Below, in pieces: positions 16,514 to 25,697 of a stretch of 37,305 nt of DNA. Where the stretch lies: IMG/VR virus record IMGVR_UViG_3300044530_001708, positions 1 to 37,305 of that record. One strand, written 5' to 3'. The DNA comes from a virus. The notes beneath the pieces are model-generated. The model had not been told where the DNA came from and did no database searches. It was given only the letters and a program-made list of their open reading frames with translations. Each line of letters begins with the position of its first letter. The first letter of the stretch is position 1. Made by a program: the position numbers and the translations under genes.

Positions 16514-17336
16514 CTTTTTTTATGAGTTTAATTAAATCTTCTTTTGAGTAACCATTTTTTTCAACATGATTTAAAAGAGACTTTAAATTTTTTCTAATTA
16601 ATAATGGTAATTCATCAATGCTTTTACCCATTTCTTTTTTACTAACTTCAGAATTATCTGAATTTTTTTTATTCATCAACATATCTTCCACAACTTTAAT
16701 CATTTTTTGTTTTTGAATTTCTGATAGAGTTGCTCTTGTTACAAAATTTTTGTCTTTATAATATTTTGATTTTTTATCTTTGTTTCCTGTTGGGTCTTGT
16801 CCTTTTTGTTTTGTTCTTTCTTTAGCTTCGTCAGGGTCCATACCCATCTTCTTTACTAAATATTTGTAAGTTTGAGCTCCGTCCATATCTTCAGTTTCTT
16901 CGTAACCAAAAGCGCCTGACATATCAATTTCACTAACTTCTTCAACTGACTCACCATAATATGTTCTATAACCACGAGAAATAGGGTCATTTGTAATTCT
17001 TGCTGCAGCAACAGTTTGGTCCATGGTTTTCATTGGGTGAAGTTTCGGGTCAAGAATTGGAATTTTAGAATTGGATAATGCTCCATCTAAATTGACTAAT
17101 TCTTCTAAATCTTTCTTAAGACCTTTAGTTGTTTTAATTTTTTTCTCTTTGGCAACTTTCTTAAGATGGTTTTTAACCTTAACACCTTTACTTTTTTCAA
17201 AATGAATTACCTCGTCTTTTTTACGAGCTTCTGTTAAATTTTCCTCCACAGAGTAGTATAAAGAGTATTTTTCTCCCTTATCTCTTAAAAGAAAATAGTA
17301 TGGTGATGAATAAAATTCTGTATCTGTTGTAATCAT
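16506..17336 (-). CDS. unrecognised charged protein, first gene of a five-gene unit
   Basis: 276 residues, highly charged (about a third Lys/Glu/Asp by eye). An N-terminal beta segment ([20 protein letters not shown]) is followed by a Lys-rich helical region, then a region with [20 protein letters not shown] and a short [20 protein letters not shown] helix. ENLTEA near residue 32 resembles an (L/I)-x-E prohead-protease site. A scaffold or internal head protein is possible but unsupported. It is transcribed away from the large fibre gene; a minus-strand AGTATTTAT box lies 17 bases before its ATG at 17334-17336. Confidence 0.6.
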   Translation of the reverse strand: MITTDTEFYSSPYYFLLRDKGEKYSLYYSVEENLTEARKKDEVIHFEKSKGVKVKNHLKKVAKEKKIKTTKGLKKDLEELVNLDGALSNSKIPILDPKLHPMKTMDQTVAAARITNDPISRGYRTYYGESVEEVSEIDMSGAFGYEETEDMDGAQTYKYLVKKMGMDPDEAKERTKQKGQDPTGNKDKKSKYYKDKNFVTRATLSEIQKQKMIKVVEDMLMNKKNSDNSEVSKKEMGKSIDELPLLIRKNLKSLLNHVEKNGYSKEDLIKLIKKGE

Positions 17337-17353
17337 CTCTTCTTTTTTATCTT

Positions 17354-17362
17354 ATAAATACT
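17354..17362 (-). promoter_or_regulatory. AGTATTTAT box before the minus-strand unit
   Basis: On the minus strand this reads AGTATTTAT and ends 17 bases before the ATG of the gene at 16506-17336. The same box recurs before other unit-leading genes on both strands. On the plus strand the site reads TATAAATA, the T4 late-promoter consensus, about 30 bases before the ATG at 17390. Which strand it serves is therefore unclear. Confidence 0.35.
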
Positions 17363-17371
17363 AGCACACAA

Positions 17372-17380
17372 GGTATTTAT
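17372..17380 (+). promoter_or_regulatory. GGTATTTAT box before the large fibre gene
   Basis: GGTATTTAT lies nine bases before the ATG at 17390. With the box at 17354-17362 it makes a dyad with 9-base arms (8 of 9 matching) and a 9-base spacer in the 53-base divergent region. This suits a shared control site. Function is inferred only from position and recurrence. Confidence 0.35.
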
Positions 17381-17389
17381 CATTGTAAT

Positions 17390-20300
17390 ATGGCATATCA
17401 AAATATTAATCAATATAATTTTAGAAGATTTGGTCTAAAACCTGTCAATGAAGTGACCGACTTATGTCTTGCATCAGATGAAAAAGATTATGACCAAGAA
17501 GTGATCTTTTCACCGTTATTAATTGGTGAAGACGATGGTAATAGAATGCCATTCAAATTTAATTTTAATAGTAGCGGTACCACATTATGTCAGGTTTCAC
17601 CTTGTGTTTTTAGTAGTGATACAATCGTTTCTGAAAATTATTGGAATCCAACAGATACTGACCCAAATTTTTGTCCTATTGTTACTAATTTATGTGATGT
17701 TGGTCTGACAGGTATTGACAACGGGTTAGTTCAGAATATGTCAGGAGAAACTATTCAAGTAACAACAGGGTTATATACAAATATTTCTGATAAATTTAGC
17801 AGATACAAATATGATAGGAGAATGAAACTTCATCCTATTACTGGTTTTACAACAACACAAAATAGATTATGGAATGATGGTTCATACAATTATGATTTAT
17901 CTTACACAAACGCTGGTGGAGATATTGGATATGTTGCAACTTTAAATGGTGGTTTCTATCAAGGGTTTTACAAACTTGCAGGATATGATTATCAAGTTTT
18001 CCCTGAAAGAGTTAGTTTAGGTTGGACGGCAGAGTTCATGTTAAAATATAGATGGACAGGTAATACTTCAGTTGGATTAAATGTTAGATACCCTGAAAAT
18101 AAAGGAACCTTCTTTTATATGGGGGCAAGATCCGAAAATAAATTTTATCATTATGCCGATGGTAGTCCAAAACAAGATACAGGATATACAAGAGTTACCT
18201 CAGGTTTAACTTGTATGCATACTTGTGGTTGTGCTAGTAGTGCAAACACATCTTCAGAATGCCTTCAAGTATATCAACCATCAGGAGGAACAATAACAAC
18301 ATGTACTTGTGGATGTGCGTGTGATTGTACGACCACAGCACAATACCCTGAAAAAGACCCATTATATGATGAGGTTTCAAACGCGCTGTCATTAAGATTA
18401 AGTGGGGATACTGGTAGTCCAAGATTATGTGTTAAAACATATAGAATAACTGGCGGATGTGAAAGTACTGGAACTTGTCTTACAGGATTAACATATGTTA
18501 CAGGAACTTCAGTGACTGAATGGTGTTCAACAAGAGGTATCTTTGATGATTGTTCAGGTACAACATATCAAAATGTTGAACATTGGGCTCAAATTGATGC
18601 CGTATTCCAAAGATATGAATGGTTTGACACTTGTGACCTTTACGATAAAGGTGGGTTAGGGTTATTAGTTAAAGATGTGTATTTTGCAACAATTGAAGGT
18701 AGGAGTGTTTCGTTAATTGAACCGCCAATTACCCGTGAACAACCTTATGACCCAGCGTCGACTGAAGTTGTAACATTTAATGACATGTGGACTGAAGAAC
18801 AAAAGTACAGATTAGGTACACTTAAGTTCTATGTTAATGGTAAGTTATTCATGGTTGCCGAAAACTTTGAAGAAATTATTCCAAGATTATTAAATGTTGA
18901 AAAAGAAAAACAAATTGGTGTTGGGTACAACATTTCAATTGGTGGTGGTACCCAAGGTCTTCACGATAACTTAACTTTTTCAGGTGGATGTCCCACTGAT
19001 TTAAGTGGTTTACAATATCAACAGGACCCTGAATGTTTAACAACTTATGATTTAGACAATACAATTTATTCAGGTTTAACAACCCAAATTAGATTAGAAG
19101 AACTTTTTGGCGGTAGTATGATTGGTGATATTAGTGCATTTAGAATGTACACCGAACCATTAAATCCTGCTCAAATAAAACACAACTTTAGAATATTAAA
19201 AAACACATATAATTTATTAAATCCTGATTGTCCTAATTGTAGAATTGTAATACCATCAAACGATTTATATTACATAATAATACCTGATAATGATTTATCA
19301 TATATTAGTATACCTGCGAATGATTTGTATTATGAACTAATTCAACCTAGTCCAACACCAACAAATACACCAACAGTAACTCAAACCCCGACAAATACAC
19401 CAACACCAACGGTAACTCAAACCCCGACAAATACACCAACGGTAACTCAAACTCCGACAAATACAGAAACGCCAACAAACACACCAACGGTAACTCAAAC
19501 CCCAACAAATACAGAAACGCCAACAAATACACCAACGGTAACTCAAACTCCGACAAATACAGAAACGCCAACAAACACACCAACTACAACCGAAACACCT
19601 ACACCAACAAATGCTTTGGATGTTTTTAATATAACTTCAGGTTCAACCGCAAATATTGCTTGTGATAGTGGTGTTATTGGAGTAATATATGCAGAAAATT
19701 TATCTTTTGATACTAATACACAATTCTATAATAATCCAAATGGAGCCGTTATTGGTGATATGTCAGGATATTATAGTTATAGTGGGTTAGTTGTTGAATT
19801 AGACTCAAATGGTTTTGAGATAGGTGGATTTAGTTCTTGTGCTGTGGTTCCTTCGGTTACACCAACTAACACTCCAACTGAGACACCAACACCAACTAAC
19901 ACACCAACACCAACTGAGACTCCTACTAATACACCAACCGAAACCTCAACACCAACTAATACATTAACACCAACTGAAACACAAATCATTACTCCAACAC
20001 CAACAAACACTAATACTCCAACCAATACACCATCCTCAACACCAAGTATTGTAACTTCAGGTTTGGTTATTCAACTTGACGCATATGAAAGCTCAAGTTA
20101 CCCTGGCACAGGAACAACTGTTTTTGATATTACAGGTGGGTATGACCATACATTAATTGGTGCAACTTACACAGTTCTTAATGGTATAAAATGTTTTGAT
20201 TGTACAACAGGAAATAATAGAGTTGATTACAACTTAACAGGACCTTTATTACCAAATTCAGGATACACATATATCACTTGGGCAAGATTGATACCTAGTA

Positions 20301-21571
20301 ATGCTGGATTTAGAACAGTACTTTATACAAAGGGTCCTCCTAAAATCACACCAATTACAATACCTAATGGAACAAGTACATTAGGATATTGGGCAACAGG
20401 ATTTGTAAGCTCAGGATATGATGTAGCATCTTCAGCTGGCGTTTGGGTTCAGTTTGCGGTAGTTGGAACAAACACATCTCAAACATTCTACATAAATGGT
20501 TCACAGGTGGGAAGTACAATCAATGAGGGTGCTGGTGGAACTAGACACTGGGGATGGGGTAATAATGATACGGCGGGTCAACCTTGGGGACATGTTGCCA
20601 ACATGTATTTCTATAACAGACAATTAAACCTTGCCGAAATAACACAACAATATAATTATTTGGCTCCAAGATTTATAGAACCAACCGCAACACCTACACC
20701 AACAGTAACTACAACTAACACTCCAACACCCACTGAAACACCAATAACAGAACTAATTAATCCCGTTTTAATAAGTGGTATTAATGAATATATTTCAGTT
20801 GGTAATGGTGAGTATTTGGAATTTTTTGAACCAGAACCAACACCAAGTCCAACAGTAACTAAAACACCAACTAATACACCAACTCCAACTTCAACACCTG
20901 TAGTTCCCGTAACTACTAATCTTAGGTTATATTATGACCCAAGTAATTTATCAAGTTACCCTGGAACAGGTACGACAATTAATGATTTATCGGGTAATGG
21001 ATTAAATGGAACAATGTCCAATATCACATATACATCACCATACTTCACATATAATGGAACCTCATCACAAGTTAGTGTTGCGGATAATGTGTTATTAGAA
21101 CCAGGAAGTGGGGATTGGACTATGGAAGTATGGGTTAACCAATCGGTTTTGGGTAATGATGTTGTATTAGGGAAGTTCAATAATGGAGGGCTTTCAGCAA
21201 ACGTAAGTTATAGTATTAGAACAACCAACACTACATATTACACTCAAATAGGTAATGGTATTGGTGTTGTTAACAGTACTAATTATACAGGAACAATTGG
21301 TACGTGGTACCAATTAGTTTATGTGTTTACTAATGTTGCGTCTAATACGCTTCAAACATTTGTAAATGGAGTAAGTATAGGAAGTGCGGCACATAGTTTG
21401 GCTAGTGTATTAAACTCAGTTAATCCACTTTATATAGGTAGTTACAATGGAGGAGAGTACCCTCAATGGTTTGATGGAAAAATTGGTATAACACGTTTAT
21501 ACGACGCATCATTAACTTCATCACAAGTTTTACAAAACTTCAATGCAGATAAATCCAAATATGGACTATAA
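17390..21571 (+). CDS. large LamG-domain fibre/adhesin-like protein with Thr/Pro-rich linkers
   Basis: 1393 residues in a clear modular order. Residues 1-610 are an N-terminal region ending in a LamG/concanavalin-like fold ([11 protein letters not shown] near 215, [16 protein letters not shown] near 482, [18 protein letters not shown] near 580), with Cys-rich insertions at about 275-320. A triple decapeptide repeat lies at 619-648. A Thr/Pro linker follows (about 652-742), then a Cys-bracketed module (743-817), linker 2 (820-885), a LamG domain (886-1097), short linkers, and a final LamG domain (1172-1393). Both later LamG domains start with SSYPGTGTT. LamG folds bind carbohydrate, so a receptor-binding or virion-decoration role is likely. 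There is no signal peptide or anchor, which argues against a bacterial surface protein. Confidence 0.85.
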   Translation: MAYQNINQYNFRRFGLKPVNEVTDLCLASDEKDYDQEVIFSPLLIGEDDGNRMPFKFNFNSSGTTLCQVSPCVFSSDTIVSENYWNPTDTDPNFCPIVTNLCDVGLTGIDNGLVQNMSGETIQVTTGLYTNISDKFSRYKYDRRMKLHPITGFTTTQNRLWNDGSYNYDLSYTNAGGDIGYVATLNGGFYQGFYKLAGYDYQVFPERVSLGWTAEFMLKYRWTGNTSVGLNVRYPENKGTFFYMGARSENKFYHYADGSPKQDTGYTRVTSGLTCMHTCGCASSANTSSECLQVYQPSGGTITTCTCGCACDCTTTAQYPEKDPLYDEVSNALSLRLSGDTGSPRLCVKTYRITGGCESTGTCLTGLTYVTGTSVTEWCSTRGIFDDCSGTTYQNVEHWAQIDAVFQRYEWFDTCDLYDKGGLGLLVKDVYFATIEGRSVSLIEPPITREQPYDPASTEVVTFNDMWTEEQKYRLGTLKFYVNGKLFMVAENFEEIIPRLLNVEKEKQIGVGYNISIGGGTQGLHDNLTFSGGCPTDLSGLQYQQDPECLTTYDLDNTIYSGLTTQIRLEELFGGSMIGDISAFRMYTEPLNPAQIKHNFRILKNTYNLLNPDCPNCRIVIPSNDLYYIIIPDNDLSYISIPANDLYYELIQPSPTPTNTPTVTQTPTNTPTPTVTQTPTNTPTVTQTPTNTETPTNTPTVTQTPTNTETPTNTPTVTQTPTNTETPTNTPTTTETPTPTNALDVFNITSGSTANIACDSGVIGVIYAENLSFDTNTQFYNNPNGAVIGDMSGYYSYSGLVVELDSNGFEIGGFSSCAVVPSVTPTNTPTETPTPTNTPTPTETPTNTPTETSTPTNTLTPTETQIITPTPTNTNTPTNTPSSTPSIVTSGLVIQLDAYESSSYPGTGTTVFDITGGYDHTLIGATYTVLNGIKCFDCTTGNNRVDYNLTGPLLPNSGYTYITWARLIPSNAGFRTVLYTKGPPKITPITIPNGTSTLGYWATGFVSSGYDVASSAGVWVQFAVVGTNTSQTFYINGSQVGSTINEGAGGTRHWGWGNNDTAGQPWGHVANMYFYNRQLNLAEITQQYNYLAPRFIEPTATPTPTVTTTNTPTPTETPITELINPVLISGINEYISVGNGEYLEFFEPEPTPSPTVTKTPTNTPTPTSTPVVPVTTNLRLYYDPSNLSSYPGTGTTINDLSGNGLNGTMSNITYTSPYFTYNGTSSQVSVADNVLLEPGSGDWTMEVWVNQSVLGNDVVLGKFNNGGLSANVSYSIRTTNTTYYTQIGNGIGVVNSTNYTGTIGTWYQLVYVFTNVASNTLQTFVNGVSIGSAAHSLASVLNSVNPLYIGSYNGGEYPQWFDGKIGITRLYDASLTSSQVLQNFNADKSKYGL
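19244..19333 (+). repeat. triple decapeptide repeat in the fibre protein
   Basis: Three tandem 10-residue units at residues 619-648 follow the pattern I-x-I-P-x-N-D-L-(Y/S)-Y. They join the N-terminal LamG-like part to the first Thr/Pro linker. The regular hydrophobic/polar alternation suggests a short beta-solenoid or stalk. Confidence 0.8.
19441..19584 (+). repeat. 48-bp tandem repeat, three copies, in Thr/Pro linker 1
   Basis: Three units of exactly 48 bp begin at 19441, 19489 and 19537, each encoding the 16-residue pattern [16 protein letters not shown]. The units differ at a few third positions only. Related shorter units precede them from about 19372. The plus strand is A/C-rich and almost free of G. 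In-frame slippage or unequal recombination would change linker length without a frameshift. Confidence 0.9.
19855..20043 (+). repeat. Thr/Pro-rich linker 2 of the fibre protein
   Basis: A degenerate run of [12 protein letters not shown] units between the Cys-bracketed module and the second LamG domain. The codons are more scrambled than in linker 1, so it is a protein-level rather than a DNA-level repeat. Confidence 0.75.
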
Positions 21572-21592
21572 AAAAAATTAATATAAAATAAA

Positions 21593-22102
21593 ATGGCAAA
21601 TACAAAAATAAGTCAATTACCAACATTTACGGGAGACACCACGGGTACTTATATTGTTATGGATAATAGTAGTTTAACTGAAACCTTTAAAGTTCCAAAA
21701 GAAACATTATTTAGTGGATATTCAACAAATGTAGTGTCACCAGTCTCAGGTAGTTGGACGGTGACTCCAGGGACTAATAACTACAGTTTTACAGTTGATA
21801 TTAATAACACATATAACTTATGGGCTCTTGCAAATATACCAAATGGTATAATAGTTTATAATGCCACAGTAAGTGTTAGTAATACTAATGTACCCGTAAT
21901 TGGTGTTCAGTATGCATGGAATTATACTGGTGGGGGTAGTCCAATATTGTTTACAAGCATACCTGCACAGATTATAGGAACTGCAGGTGCAATATCCACC
22001 GATTCAACAGTTGTTACATCAACAAATACATTTGTATTCGGTATTCAAAACAATACGGCATCAAATATTACGGTTAATTACGGATATATTAAAATAAGTT
22101 AA
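21593..22102 (+). CDS. small phage fibre or tail-associated protein
   Basis: 169 residues. The start MANTKISQLPTFTGDTTGTY, followed by IVMDNSSLTETFKVPKETL, is an N-terminal pattern I recognise from phage structural and tail-fibre proteins (KISQLP...T.K). The rest is beta-rich and Asn/Thr/Ser-rich, ending in NYGYIKIS, which suggests a small beta-sandwich. It has no Thr/Pro linker, unlike its neighbours. It follows the large fibre gene by 21 bases and is followed after one base by the next gene. A virion role is likely; the exact part is unknown. Confidence 0.7.
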   Translation: MANTKISQLPTFTGDTTGTYIVMDNSSLTETFKVPKETLFSGYSTNVVSPVSGSWTVTPGTNNYSFTVDINNTYNLWALANIPNGIIVYNATVSVSNTNVPVIGVQYAWNYTGGGSPILFTSIPAQIIGTAGAISTDSTVVTSTNTFVFGIQNNTASNITVNYGYIKIS

Positions 22103-22103
22103 A

Positions 22104-22673
22104 ATGTATACAACCGACTGTAACTACTTTAGAATAACAAATTATAATAACACTCAAGAAGGGTATTATAAGTGGACAGGATGTACTGACATTGTTAGTG
22201 TTAGTACGATTAATCCATTAGAAACCGAATACGTTTGTGCAAAAGACGTATCCGTTGAAAGTTACAGTGCACCTTTAGATATTGTATTTGTTGGACTATG
22301 TCCTTCAACAACACCAACACCAACTATTACCTCGACTCCAACTCAAAGTTCGGTAACACCAACACCTACTTCTACATCACCAACACCAAGTCCTACCGCA
22401 ACACCAACGATGACTCCAACAACTGTTTATATGTATAACTTACGAACAGGTGGTTGGTATCAGAATGTTTGTCAGTCTGTTAGTATGATTGCAAATCCTA
22501 GTAACGTACAAATTTTTACATCAAAACCTTTCACGTCATTAGAACCAGGTGATTATGTATACGGTAACCAATCATTAACAATACCTCCAATAGGTGCTGA
22601 CTTTACAATATCAAACGGTAATAGATTCATTCAACTTAGTGGTAATCAAATTATTAATGTTGGGTTATGTTAA
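22104..22673 (+). CDS. fibre-like protein: N-terminal Cys-rich domain, Thr/Pro linker, Cys-bracketed module
   Basis: 189 residues. Residues 1-66 form a small beta domain with four cysteines (MYTTDCNYFRITNY, YKWTGC, YVCAKD, FVGLC). A Thr/Pro/Ser linker spans about 67-107, and a C-terminal module runs from about 110 to the last residue. That module opens YNLRTGGWYQNVC and ends in a terminal Cys (IINVGLC). It matches modules in the genes at 17390 and 23269. Probable virion surface or fibre protein, though no function can be assigned directly. Confidence 0.7.
   Translation: MYTTDCNYFRITNYNNTQEGYYKWTGCTDIVSVSTINPLETEYVCAKDVSVESYSAPLDIVFVGLCPSTTPTPTITSTPTQSSVTPTPTSTSPTPSPTATPTMTPTTVYMYNLRTGGWYQNVCQSVSMIANPSNVQIFTSKPFTSLEPGDYVYGNQSLTIPPIGADFTISNGNRFIQLSGNQIINVGLC
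22303..22424 (+). repeat. Thr/Pro/Ser-rich linker
   Basis: Degenerate TPTPTxT units (STTPTPTITSTPTQ, TPTPTSTSPTPSPT) join the two folded parts of the protein encoded at 22104-22673. There is no exact DNA period. Confidence 0.7.
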
Positions 22674-22693
22674 AGGATAAAATAAAAGTTTTG

Positions 22694-22702
22694 AGTATTT
22701 AT
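22694..22702 (+). promoter_or_regulatory. AGTATTTAT box
   Basis: AGTATTTAT ends four bases before the ATG at 22707. An AGGATAAAATA stretch lies about 20 bases upstream, at 22675-22685. The same pair recurs before the gene at 23269. The short distance to the ATG argues against a conventional -10 box, so a translation or regulator site is possible. Confidence 0.3.
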
Positions 22703-22706
22703 TAAC

Positions 22707-23186
22707 ATGGCAGATTGTGGTGTATATATTTCAAGTGTAAGTTTAAGCGGGTTAACTACCGAAGTTACGTTTTTTCCTCAAACGGGAGGGACTTCCGTTG
22801 ACTTAGGTAATCAAATTTTTCCGTTTAGTTATGTTGCGGATTATTATTACGGAACATATAATTGTTACGTTCCAACATATGCTTATTCGTATACTGTTGT
22901 GGTACCAGCACCGAGTCCTACACCAACAACCACATCAACTCCAACACCTACACCAACCGCTCCAACACCTACGCCAACAGAAACTCCAACTAATACTCCA
23001 ACAGAAACATCAACTCAAACACCAAGTCCAACACCTACAAATACGGAAACTCCAACTAATACTCCAACACCTACAAATACGGAAACTCCAACTAATACTC
23101 CAACTCCAACCAATACGGAAACTCCAACTAACACTCCAACACCAACCAATACGGAAACTCCAACACCAACCCCAACCACCACATAA
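22707..23186 (+). CDS. fibre-like protein ending in a Thr/Pro repeat
   Basis: 159 residues. An N-terminal beta domain (about 1-65) starts [20 protein letters not shown] and has cysteines in DCGV and YNCYV. The rest, about 90 residues, is Thr/Pro repeat with a 12-residue unit [12 protein letters not shown]. The protein stops inside this repeat region (TPTPTTT), whereas its neighbours continue into a folded module. It may be a truncated version of such a protein or a free mucin-like tail. An AGTATTTAT box sits four bases before its ATG. Confidence 0.7.
   Translation: MADCGVYISSVSLSGLTTEVTFFPQTGGTSVDLGNQIFPFSYVADYYYGTYNCYVPTYAYSYTVVVPAPSPTPTTTSTPTPTPTAPTPTPTETPTNTPTETSTQTPSPTPTNTETPTNTPTPTNTETPTNTPTPTNTETPTNTPTPTNTETPTPTPTTT
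23041..23163 (+). repeat. 36-bp tandem repeat
   Basis: Units of exactly 36 bp begin at 23041, 23077, 23113 and 23149 (the last partial), each opening ATACGGAAACTCCAAC. They encode [12 protein letters not shown]. Copies differ at only a few bases, so they are recent or kept uniform by recombination. A, C and T dominate the plus strand. Confidence 0.9.
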
Positions 23187-23240
23187 CAACCGATAATAAA
23201 TTAAAAATAAAAATCAATTTAGAAAATTAGGATAAATCGT

Positions 23241-23249
23241 AGTATTTAT
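23241..23249 (+). promoter_or_regulatory. AGTATTTAT box
   Basis: AGTATTTAT ends 19 bases before the ATG at 23269. It forms a short inverted repeat with ATAAAT at 23232-23237 (spacer CGTAGT plus the box's first bases). TTAGGATAAA at 23228-23237 is shared with the region before 24432. Confidence 0.35.
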
Positions 23250-23268
23250 TTAGTAAATAACATTTAAG

Positions 23269-24351
23269 ATGGCATGTAGCAAATATACTCTAACAAATAC
23301 GGGTTCCACGATTGTGAACTTTAATTACAGACGATGTGATGATTCTCTATGGGAATATCAAGTTGAACTAAATCCAGGTCAAACAAAAAACATTTGGTTA
23401 CTTAACGGAACGTTTTCGATTGCCCCTGTTTATACCACTATGATTTCTCTTATTAATCAAGGAGCGTTTCCACCGATTAGTGAAACGGCAACGCCAACGC
23501 CTACACCAAGTGTTACACCAAGTAATACTCCAACAGGAACTGCTGCGGTGACACCGACACCAACTAATACAGGAACTCCAACAGGAACTCCAACGAATAC
23601 TCCAACAGGTACTTCAGCGTCTACACCAACTCCAACTCCAACGAATACTGAAACTCCAACGAATACACCAACAGGTACTTCGGCGGTTACTTCAACACCA
23701 ACTCCAACAAGTACGGAAACACCAACTCCAACTAACACCTCTACAGTAACACCAACGAATACTCAAACTCCAACTCCAACAGACCCACAACCAGCAAGAT
23801 ATGAGTTCTCAGTTAACCATAGTGAGACTTCTTCTGAGGAAGCTTGTTATACTACTAATAACGCAACAATATTCGGTAACGCAGCAACTTTCCAAGAAAC
23901 AGTTGATGAATATAATTTCTTCTGGGCTTGTCCAACAGGAACTTGTCCTGAGGTAGATTTAGCAGGATGGTATATTAATGATGGTGATGTTTATGAATTA
24001 GACAGTGAAGGTAATGTATTAGGAATTGCTCCATGTGGAGTAACTCCAACACCAACAGTAACTCCTTCAGTAACACCAACTAATACTCCAACACCAACAC
24101 AAACAATAGGATACTACCAATATAGTTTAGGTACAGGAGCAACATCTACAGATGCTTGTACAGACTTCAGTGTAGCACCTAATACAATCTACGGAACTGT
24201 CGCGGGTGGTGAAGGTCCAAATGTTAATGAATCACTATACTTCAACACAGGATTAACTGTCCCTGTAATTGATGGATACTATTCTAACGGATTTAGATGG
24301 TATCAAGTAACAGGTGGTTCAGGATTAATTACCGCAAGTAACCTTTGTTAA
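23269..24351 (+). CDS. fibre-like protein: N-terminal domain, Thr/Pro linker, two Cys-bracketed modules
   Basis: 360 residues. Residues 1-70 form a beta domain ([18 protein letters not shown], then [15 protein letters not shown]). It resembles the N-terminal domain of the protein at 22104. A Thr/Pro linker follows (about 73-174), then two tandem modules of about 80 residues (176-255 and 281-360) joined by a short Thr/Pro linker. Each module has an early Cys (SSEEACY; STDACTD), a late GWY/GYY, and closes on a Cys (GIAPC; ASNLC). It is the last gene before a strong terminator. A virion receptor-binding or decoration role is likely. Confidence 0.75.
   Translation: MACSKYTLTNTGSTIVNFNYRRCDDSLWEYQVELNPGQTKNIWLLNGTFSIAPVYTTMISLINQGAFPPISETATPTPTPSVTPSNTPTGTAAVTPTPTNTGTPTGTPTNTPTGTSASTPTPTPTNTETPTNTPTGTSAVTSTPTPTSTETPTPTNTSTVTPTNTQTPTPTDPQPARYEFSVNHSETSSEEACYTTNNATIFGNAATFQETVDEYNFFWACPTGTCPEVDLAGWYINDGDVYELDSEGNVLGIAPCGVTPTPTVTPSVTPTNTPTPTQTIGYYQYSLGTGATSTDACTDFSVAPNTIYGTVAGGEGPNVNESLYFNTGLTVPVIDGYYSNGFRWYQVTGGSGLITASNLC
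23485..23789 (+). repeat. Thr/Pro-rich linker
   Basis: A run of TPTNT, TPTGT and TPTPT units with interspersed GTSA steps ([18 protein letters not shown]). Several GGAACTCCAAC and CCAACAGGTACTTC DNA words recur, but there is no single exact period. Confidence 0.75.
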
Positions 24352-24376
24352 CTAAATTAAAAAAAATAATATAACT

Positions 24377-24406
24377 AAAACCCTTCACCTTCGTGAAGGG
24401 TTTTTT
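24377..24406 (+). terminator. Rho-independent terminator after the fibre genes
   Basis: A perfect 8-bp stem CCCTTCAC/GTGAAGGG with a CTTC loop lies at 24381-24400, flanked by AAAA (24377-24380) and followed by TTTTTT. The flanking A/T pairs extend the stem. It lies 25 bases after the stop of the gene at 23269-24351 and before the glycosyltransferase unit. Confidence 0.92.
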
Positions 24407-24431
24407 ATTTTTAGGATAAAATATACTGTAA

Positions 24432-25697
24432 ATGAAAATTTTTGTACAAATTGCGTCTTATAGAGACCCACAACTAGTTCCAACCATAAAAGATATGTTA
24501 GCAAACGCTAAGAAACCAAAGAACTTGGTATTCTCAATTGCCAGACAATTCGCAGAAGAAGATGGATTCGATAACTTAGACGAATTCAGAAACGATAAGA
24601 GATTTAAAATATTAGATATACCATATGAAGAGGCTAAGGGTGTATGTTGGGCGAGAAACCTGACACAACAACTTTATGACGGAGAGACTTATACTCTTCA
24701 AATTGACTCTCACATGAGATTTGTTAAAGATTGGGATGATATCTTAATCAAGATGATTAAGGGTCTACAAAAGGATGGGTACAAGAAGCCTCTACTTACG
24801 GGTTATGTACCATCCTTCGACCCTGAAAACGACCCAGCGGGAAGAGCAACAGACGCTTGGAGAATGGTATTCGATAGATTCATTCCTGAAGGAGCGGTAT
24901 TTTTCTTACCTGAAACAATTCCAGGTTGGAGAGAAATGAAAAAACCTGTTACCGCAAGATTCTACTCAGCTCACTTCTGTTTCACATTAGGAGAGTTTTC
25001 AAAAGAAGTTCAACACAACCCCGAATACTATTTCCACGGAGAAGAAATTTCAATCGCCGCAAGAGCTTACACATGGGGTTATGATTTATTCCACCCACAT
25101 ATTCCTGTAGTTTATCACGAGTACACTCGTAAAGGTAGAACTAAACAATGGGATGACGATAAAACTTGGGGAGATAAAAACAAACACTCTCATTTGACGA
25201 ATAGAAAACTATTTGGAATGGATGGTGAGAAACAAGAAGGTCATGACGGTCCTTACGGATTTGGTACCGTTAGAACATTAAAAGATTATGAAAAGTATTC
25301 AGGTCTTTTATTTGAAAAACGAGCAATCGACAAGTACACCTTGGATAAGAACTATCCACCAAACCCTTATAATTTTGAAACAGAACAAGAATGGAAAGAT
25401 AGTTTCTGTATGGTCTTCAAACACTGTATTGATATTGGATATTCTCAAGTTCCTGAAACAGATTATGATTTTTGGGTTGTTGCTTTCCACAACGATAAAG
25501 ATGAGACTCTATACAGAAAAGATGCCGACAAGAATGAGATTGCAGGTTTCATGAGAGACCCCGACAAGTATTGTAAAGTGTGGAGAGATTTCCAAACAGA
25601 TGAAATGCCTTCTTACTGGGTAGTATGGCCTCACTCAGAATCTAAAGGATGGTGTGATAGAATAACAGGTCGATTAACTCACAATCACGTTAGTTAA
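24432..25697 (+). CDS. PF11397-type GlcNAc-transferase-like protein
   Basis: 421 residues with the hallmark start of the glycosyltransferase (GlcNAc) family: IFVQIASYRDPQLVPTIKDM at 3-22, then SIARQFAEED, GVCWARNLTQQLYDGE and the metal-binding LQIDSHMRFVKDWDD near 96-110. FYFHGEEIS-like (YYFHGEEISIAARAYTWGYD) and HIPVVYHEYTR follow. Known relatives include cytoplasmic enzymes that attach GlcNAc to polypeptides such as Skp1. This is the first gene of a four-gene transferase unit directly after the Thr/Pro-rich fibre genes. Transfer to those linkers is an attractive but unproven idea. Preceded by TTAGGATAAAATATAC. Confidence 0.82.
   Translation: MKIFVQIASYRDPQLVPTIKDMLANAKKPKNLVFSIARQFAEEDGFDNLDEFRNDKRFKILDIPYEEAKGVCWARNLTQQLYDGETYTLQIDSHMRFVKDWDDILIKMIKGLQKDGYKKPLLTGYVPSFDPENDPAGRATDAWRMVFDRFIPEGAVFFLPETIPGWREMKKPVTARFYSAHFCFTLGEFSKEVQHNPEYYFHGEEISIAARAYTWGYDLFHPHIPVVYHEYTRKGRTKQWDDDKTWGDKNKHSHLTNRKLFGMDGEKQEGHDGPYGFGTVRTLKDYEKYSGLLFEKRAIDKYTLDKNYPPNPYNFETEQEWKDSFCMVFKHCIDIGYSQVPETDYDFWVVAFHNDKDETLYRKDADKNEIAGFMRDPDKYCKVWRDFQTDEMPSYWVVWPHSESKGWCDRITGRLTHNHVS

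Noticed and set aside
17353-17360. TATAAATA as a definite T4-type late promoter for the fibre gene
   Set aside because: The match is exact, but the same site is also the reverse of the AGTATTTAT box facing the other way. Other TATAAATA sites here (34423-34430, 35997-36004) point away from genes, so it is kept only as one of two readings.
19337-19583. Minus-strand open frames opposite the Thr/Pro linkers, encoding Leu/Cys/Trp- or Val/Gly-rich peptides
   Set aside because: They are shadows of the repeat DNA, and similar ones occur opposite every linker (for example 19777-20025 and 23457-23738). Their membrane-like look comes only from complementing Thr/Pro codons.
23041-23163. Possible CRISPR-like array in the 36-bp repeats
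   Set aside because: The units are directly adjacent with no spacers, stay in one reading frame and encode Thr/Pro repeats.
22831-23196. Plus-strand open frame rich in Gln/Leu overlapping the gene at 22707
   Set aside because: It is the same repeat DNA read one frame over. It has no sensible start context, and the Thr/Pro frame matches neighbouring genes.
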